Shown here in pieces: positions 26,548 to 35,252 of a DNA stretch of 64,000 nt. Numbering within the stretch: the first letter of the stretch is position 1; each line of letters starts with the position of its first letter. Made by a program: the position numbers and the translations under genes. Source of the stretch: DATJLY01 sp963773665 (GTDB lineage Bacteria > Pseudomonadota > Alphaproteobacteria > ATCC43930 > CGMCC-115725); the NCBI GenBank assembly GCA_963773665.1, contig CAVZBZ010000002.1, positions 434,001-498,000 on the forward strand, read 5' to 3'. The notes beneath the pieces were generated by a model. It searched no databases. It was not told the origin of the DNA and was given only the letters and a program-made list of their open reading frames with translations.

Positions 26548-27399
26548 GTCCTGTTTACAAAGTAGCGAGACGTAGGCATCTGCGGATGGTAGCGAGATGA
26601 AGGGTATCGAGGAAGGAGCGCGCGAGCTTGTCATATCGGGTGGCGATGGCGCGGTTCACCTTGAGATGGCCGATCATTCGCTCGATGCGGTTGCGCTCGC
26701 GGTAGATGCGTTGGTTCCAGCGGATTGCGTAGATGCGATGGGACCGCGGCGGGATAACGGCGCGGATGCCGCGTCGGTGGAGCGCAGCGCGGATGGGATC
26801 GGTGTCGTAACCCTTGTCGGCGAGCAGATGAGCCGGGCGCGCCGGAGCGCGCGCGGTCACGGTTTCGAAGGCCGTGCAGTCCGCCGCTTCGCCGCCGGTG
26901 AGATGAAAGACGAGCGGGATGCCGTGGGCATCACTGAGACAATGAACTTTACAGGTGAACCCGCCCCGCGAGCGGCCAAAAGCCTGTTCGCGAGTCCCCC
27001 TTTTGCGCCGGCTGCCGAGACGTGGCCTCGGACCGTCGTCGAGTCGATGCTGTGGCGGGAGTTGTCCGCCATCGCCCGGGCCAGCCTGGAGGCGACCGCC
27101 TCCCAGACGCCGGCCTGGCTCCAGCGTCGAAAGCGTTGGTACACGGTGATCCATTTGCCGTACTTCTCGGGAACATCGCGCCACGGCGCGCCCGTGCGCA
27201 GGCGCCACAATATGCCGTTCACAATGGTCCGGTTGTCATGCGCAGGCCGGCTATTCCGGCCGCGCTCGGCCGGCAACAGGTCTTTCAGCAGCCACCACTC
27301 CGCTTCGCTCAAATCGCCTCGACTTAACGACCCCTCCTCTCCAAGAGGAATCCTTGAATCAGAAGGCGATTCCCGCGTCAATAAGTTTGTAAACAGGAC
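26548..27399. mobile_element. IS5-family (IS427 group) insertion sequence
   Basis: 852-bp element whose ends are perfect inverted repeats of GTCCTGTTTACAAA (26548-26561 and 27386-27399). CTAG flanks both sides (26544-26547, 27400-27403), consistent with insertion into a CTAG target. It carries one transposase split over two frames. It sits only 45 bp upstream of the hom start codon. Confidence 0.9.
26555..27381 (-). CDS. IS5-family transposase in two overlapping frames
   Basis: Frame A (26857-27381) encodes the DUF4096-type N-terminal half (LSEAEWWLLKDLLPAERGR, ILWRLRTGAPWRDVPEKYGKW, IDSTTVRGH). Frame B (26555-27208) encodes the DDE half (GGFTCKVHCLSDAHGIPLVF, LLADKGYDTDPIRAAL, NRIERMIGHLKVNRAIATRYDKLA). 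They overlap at AAAAGGGGG on the coding strand (26996-27004), a plausible slip site. Such two-frame organisation is normal in the IS427 group, so the element may be functional. Confidence 0.92.
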
Positions 27400-27444
27400 C
27401 TAGAACGAAGTCGCCGCTCCGGAGAAGGGACGGGCTCCTCTGAC

Positions 27445-28737
27445 GTGAAGCCGCCACTCAAGATCGCCATTGCCGGACTCGGCACCGTCGGCGCGGGCAC
27501 GGTGCGCCTGTTACGCCAGAACGCGGCGCTGCTGGAGCGCCGCGCCGGCCGCGCGCTCGTGCTGACGGCGGTCGCGGCACGCGATCCGCGGCGCGACCGC
27601 GGCCTCGATCTCGCGGGCGTGCGGTGGGAAAGCGACGCTGCGGCGCTCGCGGCGGCGGGCGATGTCGATGTGGTGATCGAACTCATCGGCGGCGCCGACG
27701 GTCCGGCGCGGGCTCTCGTCGCTGCGGCGCTTGCGAACGGCAAGCACGTCGTCACCGCCAACAAGGCGCTTATCGCCCATCACGGCGCGGCGCTCGCGCG
27801 GCTCGCGGAAGAGAAAGGGGTGGCCCTTGTCTTCGAGGCTGCCGTCGCGGGCGGCATTCCGATTTTGAAGGCGCTGCGCGAAGGCTTGTCCGCCAACAAT
27901 GTGCAATCGATCCATGGCATCCTCAACGGCACCTGCAACTACGTGCTGACGACGATGCGCGAAACGGGCCGCGACTTCGCCGACGTGCTCGCCGAGGCGC
28001 AGCGCCTGGGCTATGCCGAGTCCGATCCGAGCTTCGACATCGACGGGATCGATTCCGCGCACAAGCTCGCTCTCCTGGCCTCGGTCGCGTTCGGCACCGA
28101 GGTCGATTTCGCCTCGGTCCACGTCGAGGGCATCCGCCACGTCTCGGCGCTCGACATCGCCTTTGCCGAGGATCTGGGCTATCGCATCAAGCTCTTGGGC
28201 CTCGCGCGTCCGACCGAGCACGGGCTCGAGCAGCGCGTCCACGCCGCGATGGTGCCGCGCGCTGCGCCCGTCGCGCATGTCGACGGCGTGTACAACGCGG
28301 TCGTGGTCGAAGGCGATTTCGTCGGCCGCATCATGCTCGAGGGGCGGGGCGCCGGCGCCGAGCCGACAGCCTCGGCGGTGGTCGCCGATCTTCTCGACGT
28401 GGCATCCGGCCGCGCGCTCACGAGTTTCGCAGGTCCCCCCTCGCAGCTGCGGCGCCTTCCGGCCGCGCCGATCGAGCGTCATCGCGGCGCCTATTACGTG
28501 CGGCTCATGGTGCTCGACCGGCCCGGCGTCATCGCCGACGTGGCTGCGGCGCTGCGCGACGAGCTGGTTTCGATGGAACAGATGATCCAGCGCGGCCGCG
28601 CGCCGGGCGAGGCGGTGCCGGTGGTGCTGACGACGCACGAAACCGAAGAGGCGGCCATGCGCCGGGCGCTCGAGCGAATCGCGCGTCTTGGCACCGTGAC
28701 AGAACCGCCGCGCATGATCCGGGTGGAGAATTTCTAG
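27445..28737 (+). CDS. hom: Homoserine dehydrogenase
   Basis: 430-aa enzyme reducing aspartate semialdehyde to homoserine for Met/Thr synthesis. The NAD(P) loop is IAIAGLGTVGAGTVRLL, substrate-binding blocks are VVTANKALIAHHG and GILNGTCNYVLTTM, and a C-terminal ACT domain (YYVRLMVLDRPGVIADVAAAL) suggests feedback control by threonine. The start is GTG with GGAGAAGGG upstream. An IS5-family element ends 45 bp before it, so its own promoter has probably been displaced. glpX follows after nine bases. Confidence 0.95.
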   Translation: MKPPLKIAIAGLGTVGAGTVRLLRQNAALLERRAGRALVLTAVAARDPRRDRGLDLAGVRWESDAAALAAAGDVDVVIELIGGADGPARALVAAALANGKHVVTANKALIAHHGAALARLAEEKGVALVFEAAVAGGIPILKALREGLSANNVQSIHGILNGTCNYVLTTMRETGRDFADVLAEAQRLGYAESDPSFDIDGIDSAHKLALLASVAFGTEVDFASVHVEGIRHVSALDIAFAEDLGYRIKLLGLARPTEHGLEQRVHAAMVPRAAPVAHVDGVYNAVVVEGDFVGRIMLEGRGAGAEPTASAVVADLLDVASGRALTSFAGPPSQLRRLPAAPIERHRGAYYVRLMVLDRPGVIADVAAALRDELVSMEQMIQRGRAPGEAVPVVLTTHETEEAAMRRALERIARLGTVTEPPRMIRVENF

Positions 28738-28746
28738 GAGACGAGG

Positions 28747-29733
28747 ATGGCCCTACCAGCAGCGATGGACCGCAATCTCGCGCTCGAGGCGGTGCGCGTC
28801 ACGGAGGCAGCGGCGCTTTCGGCCTCGCGCCTCATGGGGCGAGGCGACGAGAAGGCGGCCGACCAGGCCGCGGTCGATGCGATGCGCCAAGCGCTCAACA
28901 GCCTCGCGATCGATGGCACGGTCGTGATCGGCGAGGGCGAGCGCGACGAGGCGCCGATGCTCTATATCGGCGAGAAGGTTGGGAGCGGGCAGGGCCCCCG
29001 CATCGACATCGCGCTCGATCCGCTCGAAGGCACGACCATCACGGCGAAGGGCGGCTCCAACGCGCTCTCGGTGATCGCCATGGCGGAGGCTGGCGGATTC
29101 TTGAACGCGCCCGATGTCTACATGGACAAGATCGCGATCGGCGGCGGGTTCGACGATGTCGTGGATCTCGACGAGACGCCTAAGAGCAATCTCGTCAATC
29201 TCGCCAAGGCGAAGAAGTCCGAGCTGTCCGATCTCGTCGTCTGCATCCTCGACCGGCCGCGCCATTCCGAGCTCATCGCGCGCGTGCGCGAGGCGGGGGC
29301 GCGCATCATGCTGATCTCCGACGGTGACGTGTCGGGCGTGATCGCGACCTCGCGCCCCGACAGCGGTGTCGATATGTACATGGGCTCGGGCGGCGCCCCC
29401 GAGGGCGTGCTGGCGGCGGCTGCGCTCAACTGCATCGGCGGCTTCATGCAGGGCCGGCTGCTGTTCCGCAACGACGACGAGCGTACGCGCGCGCGGCGCT
29501 GCGGCATCGCCGACTTCAACCGCAAGTACTCGCTCTACGATCTCGCGCACGGCGAGGTGATGTTCGCCGCGACCGGCGTCACCAACGGCACGATGCTGCA
29601 GGGGGTGCGGCGCTTTGCCGGCGGCGCCGTCACCTACTCGATGGTGATGCGCTCCAAAAGCGGCACGGTGCGCATCATCGAGGCGCATCACAATTTCCAT
29701 CGCAAGACCGCCTTCGCCGGCATGGACCGCTGA
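28747..29733 (+). CDS. glpX: Class II fructose-1,6-bisphosphatase
   Basis: 328-aa GlpX-type phosphatase for gluconeogenesis or the Calvin cycle. Metal and substrate motifs: GEGERDEAPMLYIGEKVG, DIALDPLEGTTITAKGG, DGDVSGVIATSRPDSGVDMY and GSGGAPEGVLAAAAL. Length is standard. hom-glpX-recJ is a known alphaproteobacterial order; here a 2OG oxygenase gene is placed between glpX and recJ. Confidence 0.95.
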   Translation: MALPAAMDRNLALEAVRVTEAAALSASRLMGRGDEKAADQAAVDAMRQALNSLAIDGTVVIGEGERDEAPMLYIGEKVGSGQGPRIDIALDPLEGTTITAKGGSNALSVIAMAEAGGFLNAPDVYMDKIAIGGGFDDVVDLDETPKSNLVNLAKAKKSELSDLVVCILDRPRHSELIARVREAGARIMLISDGDVSGVIATSRPDSGVDMYMGSGGAPEGVLAAAALNCIGGFMQGRLLFRNDDERTRARRCGIADFNRKYSLYDLAHGEVMFAATGVTNGTMLQGVRRFAGGAVTYSMVMRSKSGTVRIIEAHHNFHRKTAFAGMDR

Positions 29734-29735
29734 GC

Positions 29736-30365
29736 ATGGCCGGGTTCGAAGGGGCGCATTTCGTCGAGCTCTTCACGAGCCCCTTCATGTCGTATCAGTG
29801 GCCGGACAGCGATGCGCTCAACAAGGAGTTGCGCGAAAAAATCCTCGCTTTCGAGCACGCGCACCCGAACAAGACCGAGAGCAAGAGCAATGTCGGCGGC
29901 TGGCACTCGGAGGCGGGGCAGCTGCAATTCTGCGGCGAGGCGGGCCAGACGCTGATCCAGCGCATGATCGCCATGGTCAACGAGGGCACGCAGCGCACGC
30001 TCGCAGGGCGCGCGGTGGCGCAGTTCGGCTGGACGATCGAGGCCTGGGCCAACGTCAACCGCGCCGGCGATTTCAACCGCATGCATCTCCACGGCATGTC
30101 GACCTGGTCCGGCACGTATTATGTCGATGACGGCGACCCGCCGCGGGAGTCGGAATTCGGCACCTCGCTCGAGATCACCGATCCCAACGCGCAGCGCACC
30201 GCCAGCTTCTTTCACGGCATCCTGCCGCCCGGCATCTTCATCCGGCCGCAGCCGGGCCTCATGGTGCTGTTTCCGAGCTACGTGCCGCACATGGTGATGC
30301 CGCATCGCGGAAAGCGGCCGCGCATCTCGATCGCCTTCAATTTCCGCAAGAATCCGTACCCGTGA
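29736..30365 (+). CDS. Putative 2OG-Fe(II) oxygenase (TIGR02466-like)
   Basis: 209-aa protein of the family of putative 2-oxoglutarate/iron oxygenases. It starts HFVELFTSPFMSYQWPDSDA. The double-stranded beta-helix core has the first Fe-ligand region FNRMHLHGMSTWSGTYYVDD, with PGLMVLFPSYVPHMVMPH supplying the distal His and RISIAFNFRK the 2OG-binding Arg. The substrate is unknown; relatives include prolyl-hydroxylase-like proteins. It starts two bases after the glpX stop and overlaps recJ by four bases, so it belongs to the same operon. Confidence 0.8.
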   Translation: MAGFEGAHFVELFTSPFMSYQWPDSDALNKELREKILAFEHAHPNKTESKSNVGGWHSEAGQLQFCGEAGQTLIQRMIAMVNEGTQRTLAGRAVAQFGWTIEAWANVNRAGDFNRMHLHGMSTWSGTYYVDDGDPPRESEFGTSLEITDPNAQRTASFFHGILPPGIFIRPQPGLMVLFPSYVPHMVMPHRGKRPRISIAFNFRKNPYP

Positions 30366-32131
30366 CCGGCGCGCCGGTACTGGGGGTCGAGCGCTCGCTG
30401 TTGGGGCGGCTGTGGCGCGAGCGCGCCGGCGACGAGCGCGCCGGCCTTGCCATTGCGCAGCGCCTCGCATGCCCCGAGCTCGTTGGCCGGCTCCTCGCGC
30501 GCCGGGGCGTCGCACCCGAGGCGGCCGAGCGTTTTTTGGAGCCGCGTCTCAAGGACGAGCTGCCCGATCCGTCGGACTTCCTCGACATGGACAAGGCCGT
30601 GGCGCGCCTCGTCGAGGCGCTCGAGCGGCGCGAGACGATCGCCGTGTTCGGCGATTACGATGTCGACGGCGCCACCTCGGCGGCGCTGCTCCGGCGCTTT
30701 TTCGAGGCCGCGGGCGGTCGCGTCATGGTCTATGTCCCGGACCGGCAGCGCGAGGGCTATGGACCGAACGCGCCGGCGCTGCTCCGCCTCAGGGATGAAG
30801 GTGCGAGCGTCGTCGTCACGGTCGATTGCGGCATCACCGCCTTTGCCCCGCTCGAGGCCGCTTCCGAGGCAGGGCTCGATGTGATCGTCGTCGATCATCA
30901 CGTCGGCGAGCCGGCCTTGCCGAATGCCCGCGCGGTGATCAATCCCAACCGTCTCGACGAGACGAGCCCGCACGGCGCGCTCGCTGCCGTCGGCGTGGCG
31001 TTCCTGCTCGCCATCGGCGTCAACCGCGCGCTGCGCCGCATCGGCTGGTACGAGGACAGGGCCGAGCCCGATCTCATGGCGTGGCTCGATCTCGTGGCGC
31101 TTGGCACCGTGTGCGACGTGGTGCCGCTCACGGGCTTGAACCGCGCGCTCGTCGCGCAGGGCCTCAAGGTGATGAGGAGGCGCGGCAATCCCGGCATCGC
31201 GGCGCTCGCCGACGTGGCGCGCGTGTCGGAGCCGCTTGGGGCCTATCACGCTGGCTTCATCCTGGGGCCGCGCGTCAATGCCGGCGGCCGCGTCGGCGCA
31301 TCGGATCTGGGCGCGCGGCTCCTTGCCTGCGACGATGCCGTCGAGTCGCGCGCGCTTGCCGAACGTCTCGACGCCTTGAATGCCGAACGCCGCGAGATCG
31401 AGGCGCAGGTGCTGACCCAGGCGATGGCTCAGGTCGAGGGCGCGCCCAAGGCCGCGCTGCTCTTCGCGGCGGGCGAAGCCTGGCATCCAGGCGTTGTCGG
31501 CATCGTCGCGAGCCGGCTCAAGGACCGCTACAACCGGCCGGCCTGCGTCGTGGCGATGGCGGGCGGCATCGGGCGCGGCTCGGGCCGGTCGGTGCGGGGC
31601 CTGCCGCTCGGCCCCGCAATCATTGCCGCGCGCCAGGCGGGGCTCGTGCTGAATGGCGGCGGACACGCGATGGCGGCGGGCTTCACGGTGGCATCCGACC
31701 GGCTGCTCGATCTGAAGAATTTTCTCGAGGAGCGCGCGCGCGAAGCATTGGGCGACGCCGAGCCGGTGCCGGAGCTTGCGATCGACGGCGCGCTCACGGC
31801 GGCGGCCGCGACCCTCGAGCTCGCGGCGCTCGTCGAGCGCATCGGCCCGTTCGGCACCGGCAATCCCGAGCCGCGCTTTGTCCTGCCGCAGATGCGCGTG
31901 CTGCGCGCCGATGTCGTGGGCGGCGCGCATGTGCGCCTCATCCTTGCCGACGGCGCGGGCGCGGGCCGGATCAAGGCGATCGCGTTTCGCGCGGTCGACG
32001 GGCCGCTCGCGCCGGCGTTGCTGCAGAGCGGCGGGGCCGCATTCCATGTCGCGGGCCATCTGCGCGCCGACCGCTGGCAGGGGCGCGAGGACGTGCAGCT
32101 TTTGCTCGACGATGCCGCGCCGGCAACCTGA
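30362..32131 (+). CDS. recJ: Single-strand-specific exonuclease RecJ
   Basis: 589-aa 5'-3' ssDNA exonuclease of the DHH family used in recombination and mismatch repair. DHH motifs: VFGDYDVDGATSAALL, VTVDCGITAF and VIVVDHHVGE. The DHHA1 motif is NGGGHAMAAGFTV. A C-terminal OB fold follows, as in other RecJ proteins. It starts inside the end of the oxygenase gene. Confidence 0.96.
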   Translation: MTGAPVLGVERSLLGRLWRERAGDERAGLAIAQRLACPELVGRLLARRGVAPEAAERFLEPRLKDELPDPSDFLDMDKAVARLVEALERRETIAVFGDYDVDGATSAALLRRFFEAAGGRVMVYVPDRQREGYGPNAPALLRLRDEGASVVVTVDCGITAFAPLEAASEAGLDVIVVDHHVGEPALPNARAVINPNRLDETSPHGALAAVGVAFLLAIGVNRALRRIGWYEDRAEPDLMAWLDLVALGTVCDVVPLTGLNRALVAQGLKVMRRRGNPGIAALADVARVSEPLGAYHAGFILGPRVNAGGRVGASDLGARLLACDDAVESRALAERLDALNAERREIEAQVLTQAMAQVEGAPKAALLFAAGEAWHPGVVGIVASRLKDRYNRPACVVAMAGGIGRGSGRSVRGLPLGPAIIAARQAGLVLNGGGHAMAAGFTVASDRLLDLKNFLEERAREALGDAEPVPELAIDGALTAAAATLELAALVERIGPFGTGNPEPRFVLPQMRVLRADVVGGAHVRLILADGAGAGRIKAIAFRAVDGPLAPALLQSGGAAFHVAGHLRADRWQGREDVQLLLDDAAPAT

Positions 32132-34075
32132 TTACGCCATCCAGCGCTCTTTCCACGCCTGGAACATGAGGATGGGCCAGAGCGAGGCGTCCCAGTCGCG
32201 CGTGCCCGCCAGATGCTCGCGCCAGCGCGCGGCAATCGGCTCGGGATGGAACACGCCATCGCCGGCGATGCGCCGCTCGTCGAGCAGCTCGTCCGCCCAC
32301 GCCCTGAGCGGCCCGCGCAGCCATTGGCCGATCGGCATGGTGAAGCCGCGCTTCGGCCGCTCGACCAATTCGCGCGGCACATAGCGATAGAGCACCTTGC
32401 GCAGGATGCGCTTGCCGACGCCGCCCTCGGCCTTCAATGCGGGCGGCAGCGTCCACGCGAACGCGACGACGCGGTGATCGAGCATCGGCACGCGCGCCTC
32501 GAGCGACACCGCCATCGACGCGCGATCGACCTTGGTCAGAATGTCGTCCGGCAGATAGGTCAGCGTGTCGATGTACTGCATGCGCTCGATGAATTCGGGC
32601 ACCAGGCCGCGGATGCTGGCATCCTCGAGCAGCCCCTTGGGCTCGCTCCCGCCGATCAGCACGCGCTCCGGCTCGAGCCACAGGCTCACCACCTGGCGGT
32701 AGAACGCGCTCGCCTCCACCGCCTCGCCGGCGAGCACGTTGGCGAGCTTGTGCATCTTGGCGCCGAACTGCGCCGGGCGCCGCGCCTCGGGAAGGACGGT
32801 CGCGAGCGCCGACCACGCCGCGGGCGAGAGCGCGCGCACGCCCGCCGCGGCAAGATCGCGCGCGCGCTGCGGCATCACATCGATCGCGCGCCAGATGCCC
32901 TCGCCGCGGAAATAGCGGGTGTAGCCCGCGAAGAGTTCGTCCCCCCCGTCGCCCGAAAGCGCCACCGTGACATGCCGCCGCGTCATTTGGGACACGAGAA
33001 ATGTCGGGATCTGCGAGCTGTCGGCGAACGGTTCGTCGTACATCGTCGGCAGACGCGGAATGACGTCCTGCGCCTCCTGCGGCGAGACATAAAGCTCGGT
33101 GTGGTCGGTGCCGAGATGGCGCGCGACGGCGGCCGCGTGCTGCGCCTCGTCATAGCCGCGCTCGCGGAAGCCGATGGTGAAGCTGCGCACGGGCCTTGTG
33201 CTCTGCGCCTGCATCAGGGCGACGACGGTCGAGGAATCGATGCCGCCGGAAAGAAAGGCGCCGAGCGGCACGTCCGCCACCATGCGCCGCCCGACCGCGT
33301 CCTTGAGCAGCGCGTCGAGCCGGTCCGCCGCCTCGTCCTCGCTGGCGTCGAGCCGTTCGGCCTGGCCGCGCCGTGCGATCTCGGCAAGCGACCAGTAGGG
33401 CTGGATCTCGGGCTCGCCCTCCGCGCGCAGGCTCAGGATCATGCCGGGGCCAAGTTTCTGGACGCCGCGATAGATCGTGCGCGGCGCCGGGATGTAGCCG
33501 AAGCGCAGATAAGACGCGATGGCGTCGCGGTCGATCTCCCATCCGCCGGCGAAGCATTGGCGCAGCGCCTTCAGCTCCGAGCCGAACGCGAACCGCCCGT
33601 CGCGCAGCGTCCAATAGACCGGCTTGATGCCGAGCCGGTCGCGCACGAGAGAGAGCACCCGCGCGCGCCGGTCCCACAGCGCCATCGCGAACATGCCGAT
33701 GCATTTCTCGACGGTGGCGCGCACGCCCCATTCCGCTGCGCCCTCGACGATCGCCTCGGTGTCGCAATGGCCGCGGAAGCGCCGTCCGGCGGCTTCGAGC
33801 GGCGCCCTCAGCTCGGGCGCGTTATAGACCTCGCCGTTGTAGGAGATGACGAAGCGGCCGCACGACGATTCCATCGGCTGCGCCCCGTTGGGCGAGAGAT
33901 CGACGATCGACAGCCGCCGGTGGCCGAGGGCGAGGCCCGCCGCCGCGTCCTGCCACAGCGCCCCCGCATCGGGCCCGCGATGGCTCAGACTGTCGTTCAT
34001 CGCGCCGACGAACGCCGCCAGCGCATCCGCCCCGCCGCGCCGCCGCCTGTCCCATACGCCGGTAATGCCGCACAT
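32132..34075 (-). CDS. asnB: Asparagine synthase (glutamine-hydrolysing)
   Basis: 647-aa AsnB-type amidotransferase. ATG 34075 places the catalytic Cys at position 2 (MCGITGVWDRR). The glutaminase domain includes SHRGPDAG and ISYNGEVYNAPELR. The synthetase domain has the pyrophosphatase loop LSGGIDSSTVVALM and VALSGDGGDELFAGYTRY. Long family-3 AsnB proteins of this size often act in exopolysaccharide or peptide pathways, but no such cluster is seen. Its stop abuts the convergent recJ stop. Confidence 0.93.
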   Translation of the reverse strand: MCGITGVWDRRRRGGADALAAFVGAMNDSLSHRGPDAGALWQDAAAGLALGHRRLSIVDLSPNGAQPMESSCGRFVISYNGEVYNAPELRAPLEAAGRRFRGHCDTEAIVEGAAEWGVRATVEKCIGMFAMALWDRRARVLSLVRDRLGIKPVYWTLRDGRFAFGSELKALRQCFAGGWEIDRDAIASYLRFGYIPAPRTIYRGVQKLGPGMILSLRAEGEPEIQPYWSLAEIARRGQAERLDASEDEAADRLDALLKDAVGRRMVADVPLGAFLSGGIDSSTVVALMQAQSTRPVRSFTIGFRERGYDEAQHAAAVARHLGTDHTELYVSPQEAQDVIPRLPTMYDEPFADSSQIPTFLVSQMTRRHVTVALSGDGGDELFAGYTRYFRGEGIWRAIDVMPQRARDLAAAGVRALSPAAWSALATVLPEARRPAQFGAKMHKLANVLAGEAVEASAFYRQVVSLWLEPERVLIGGSEPKGLLEDASIRGLVPEFIERMQYIDTLTYLPDDILTKVDRASMAVSLEARVPMLDHRVVAFAWTLPPALKAEGGVGKRILRKVLYRYVPRELVERPKRGFTMPIGQWLRGPLRAWADELLDERRIAGDGVFHPEPIAARWREHLAGTRDWDASLWPILMFQAWKERWMA

Positions 34076-34163
34076 CCCCGCGCGTCCTAGCACGCAAGGC
34101 GCGGCCGGGCGAGGGTTTCCCGCGCTTGATTTGCGGCCGCGCGCCGGTTAGACCGCGCCACGT

Positions 34164-34239
34164 GTCCCCGTCGTCTAGAGGCCCAGGACACCGCCCTTTC
34201 ACGGCGGTAACACGGGTTCGAATCCCGTCGGGGACGCCA
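34164..34239 (+). tRNA. tRNA-Glu (TTC)
   Basis: 76-nt tRNA with acceptor GTCCCCG/CGGGGAC, anticodon stem CCGCC/GGCGG with loop CTTTCAC (anticodon TTC), T arm ACGGG-TTCGAAT-CCCGT and encoded CCA (34237-34239). The next base begins the reading frame of a truncated GIY-YIG gene. Confidence 0.97.
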
Positions 34240-34464
34240 AGATTTCTGGAACTGGGCAACGGCGACATCTATGTCGGATCGACGAACGATCTGAAGCGGC
34301 GAGTCGATTCGCATGAACGCGGCCTCGTTATCTCTACCCGCCCGTACTTGCCCGCGAAGCTCAAATGCTACGTTGGAGTTGAGACCGAGCTGATTGCGCG
34401 CAAACTCGAGCGCTACTTCAAATCGGGCTCAGGCAAGGCATTCGCAAAGAAACGCTTTTGGTAG
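34240..34464 (+). pseudogene. GIY-YIG nuclease fragment fused to tRNA-Glu 3' end
   Basis: About 74 codons from the tRNA CCA end encode LELGNGDIYVGSTNDLKRRV, ARKLERYFKSGSGKAFAKKR and a terminal FW, the body of a small UPF0213-like GIY-YIG protein. The usual first residues (M-YY-YIL) and start codon are missing: the frame runs straight out of the tRNA, and no ATG, GTG or TTG is placed to start it. It therefore looks 5'-truncated at the tRNA boundary. It might be expressed from a non-standard start (CTG at 34246), which I consider unlikely. Confidence 0.6.
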
Positions 34465-34598
34465 ATATCGCACGTTTCAAGATTTCGGCCGGCGGGAAGG
34501 TGATTTGCCCCCGACTGGAAATCGAGCTGTAGCCCGCGTCGTGATATGATTCCATCTGACCGTCGTGAGATGGCCAATCCGCTAGATGGAGAGACGCC

Positions 34599-34790
34599 AT
34601 GCAGATGCCCATGCCCTCAGGCCAAGTGTTCTCGGTGAAAGTGCTCGGTCGCACGCGTAATTCAAGACCAGCGGGGTTCTTGACGCTTGCCGAAGCGGAA
34701 GAGTTCGCGCGCGGGATCGCAGGGGATGGCCACAAGGTTATCGTCTATGACGCCGGGACGCGGCAGATAATAAGACGGTTCGGCGACTGA
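34599..34790 (+). CDS. Small hypothetical protein
   Basis: 63-aa protein starting MQMPMPSGQVFSVKVLGRTR; the C-terminal half is LTLAEAEEFARGIAGDGHKV and a final RQIIRRFGD. GAGAG precedes the ATG by about nine bases. It looks like a small alpha/beta domain. I do not recognise it. It lies in a gene-poor stretch downstream of tRNA-Glu. Confidence 0.45.
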   Translation: MQMPMPSGQVFSVKVLGRTRNSRPAGFLTLAEAEEFARGIAGDGHKVIVYDAGTRQIIRRFGD

Positions 34791-35252
34791 CGAGTCGCCG
34801 CGGGAGTCCTTTCATCGCTGTTCCGCAACCGACCTGATAACGGTGCATGTAGGCCGCGCGGGGATGATAAGCGGCAGCGTGCCCGAGGCCGCCACTTGGT
34901 GGCGCGAGAATGTGCGTCGTCCCGTCGCGCAGAAGCCGACCTTCCTCTTTCAGGCATCCGTCCGCGAGCCTCCCACCTCGCACTGATGCGAGCGGGTTTT
35001 CTTGACGTATGTACGCATTTGTGCTATAAGCGTGCAGCTTGAATCGGGTGGGCCGACGCGGAAACAGAAGCTCCGGCGACGCCAAAAGTAATCGGGAGAG
35101 CCGGAATGGCGATTAGGAGACGCGAAAAAATTTGCGTTTCTTCGGCAAAAACATTTCTATATCAAATAGATAGACATAAAACGGGGATATCTTGCGTCCT
35201 CCGCCATGCGCATGGATGTGCATTTCGGAAAAATGGCGGGAGCGTCCTTCCC
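34791..35252. other. Gene-poor stretch with an orphan promoter and AT-rich segment
   Basis: I see no convincing gene here. It contains a strong sigma-70-like promoter (35002-35030), then about 70 bp of GC-rich leader and an unusually AT-rich segment (about 35125-35190). A reading frame opening at ATG 35106 (MAIRRREKICVSSAKTF) has a ribosome site GGGAGAG upstream but soon runs antisense into the MFS gene. It may be a relic whose body has been lost, or a small RNA. Confidence 0.4.
35002..35030 (+). promoter_or_regulatory. Near-consensus sigma-70 promoter without a clear gene
   Basis: TTGACG (35002-35007) and TATAAG (35025-35030) are separated by exactly 17 bp. This is the best promoter match I found in the window. 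Downstream there is only the AT-rich stretch and the opposed end of the MFS gene. Confidence 0.6.
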
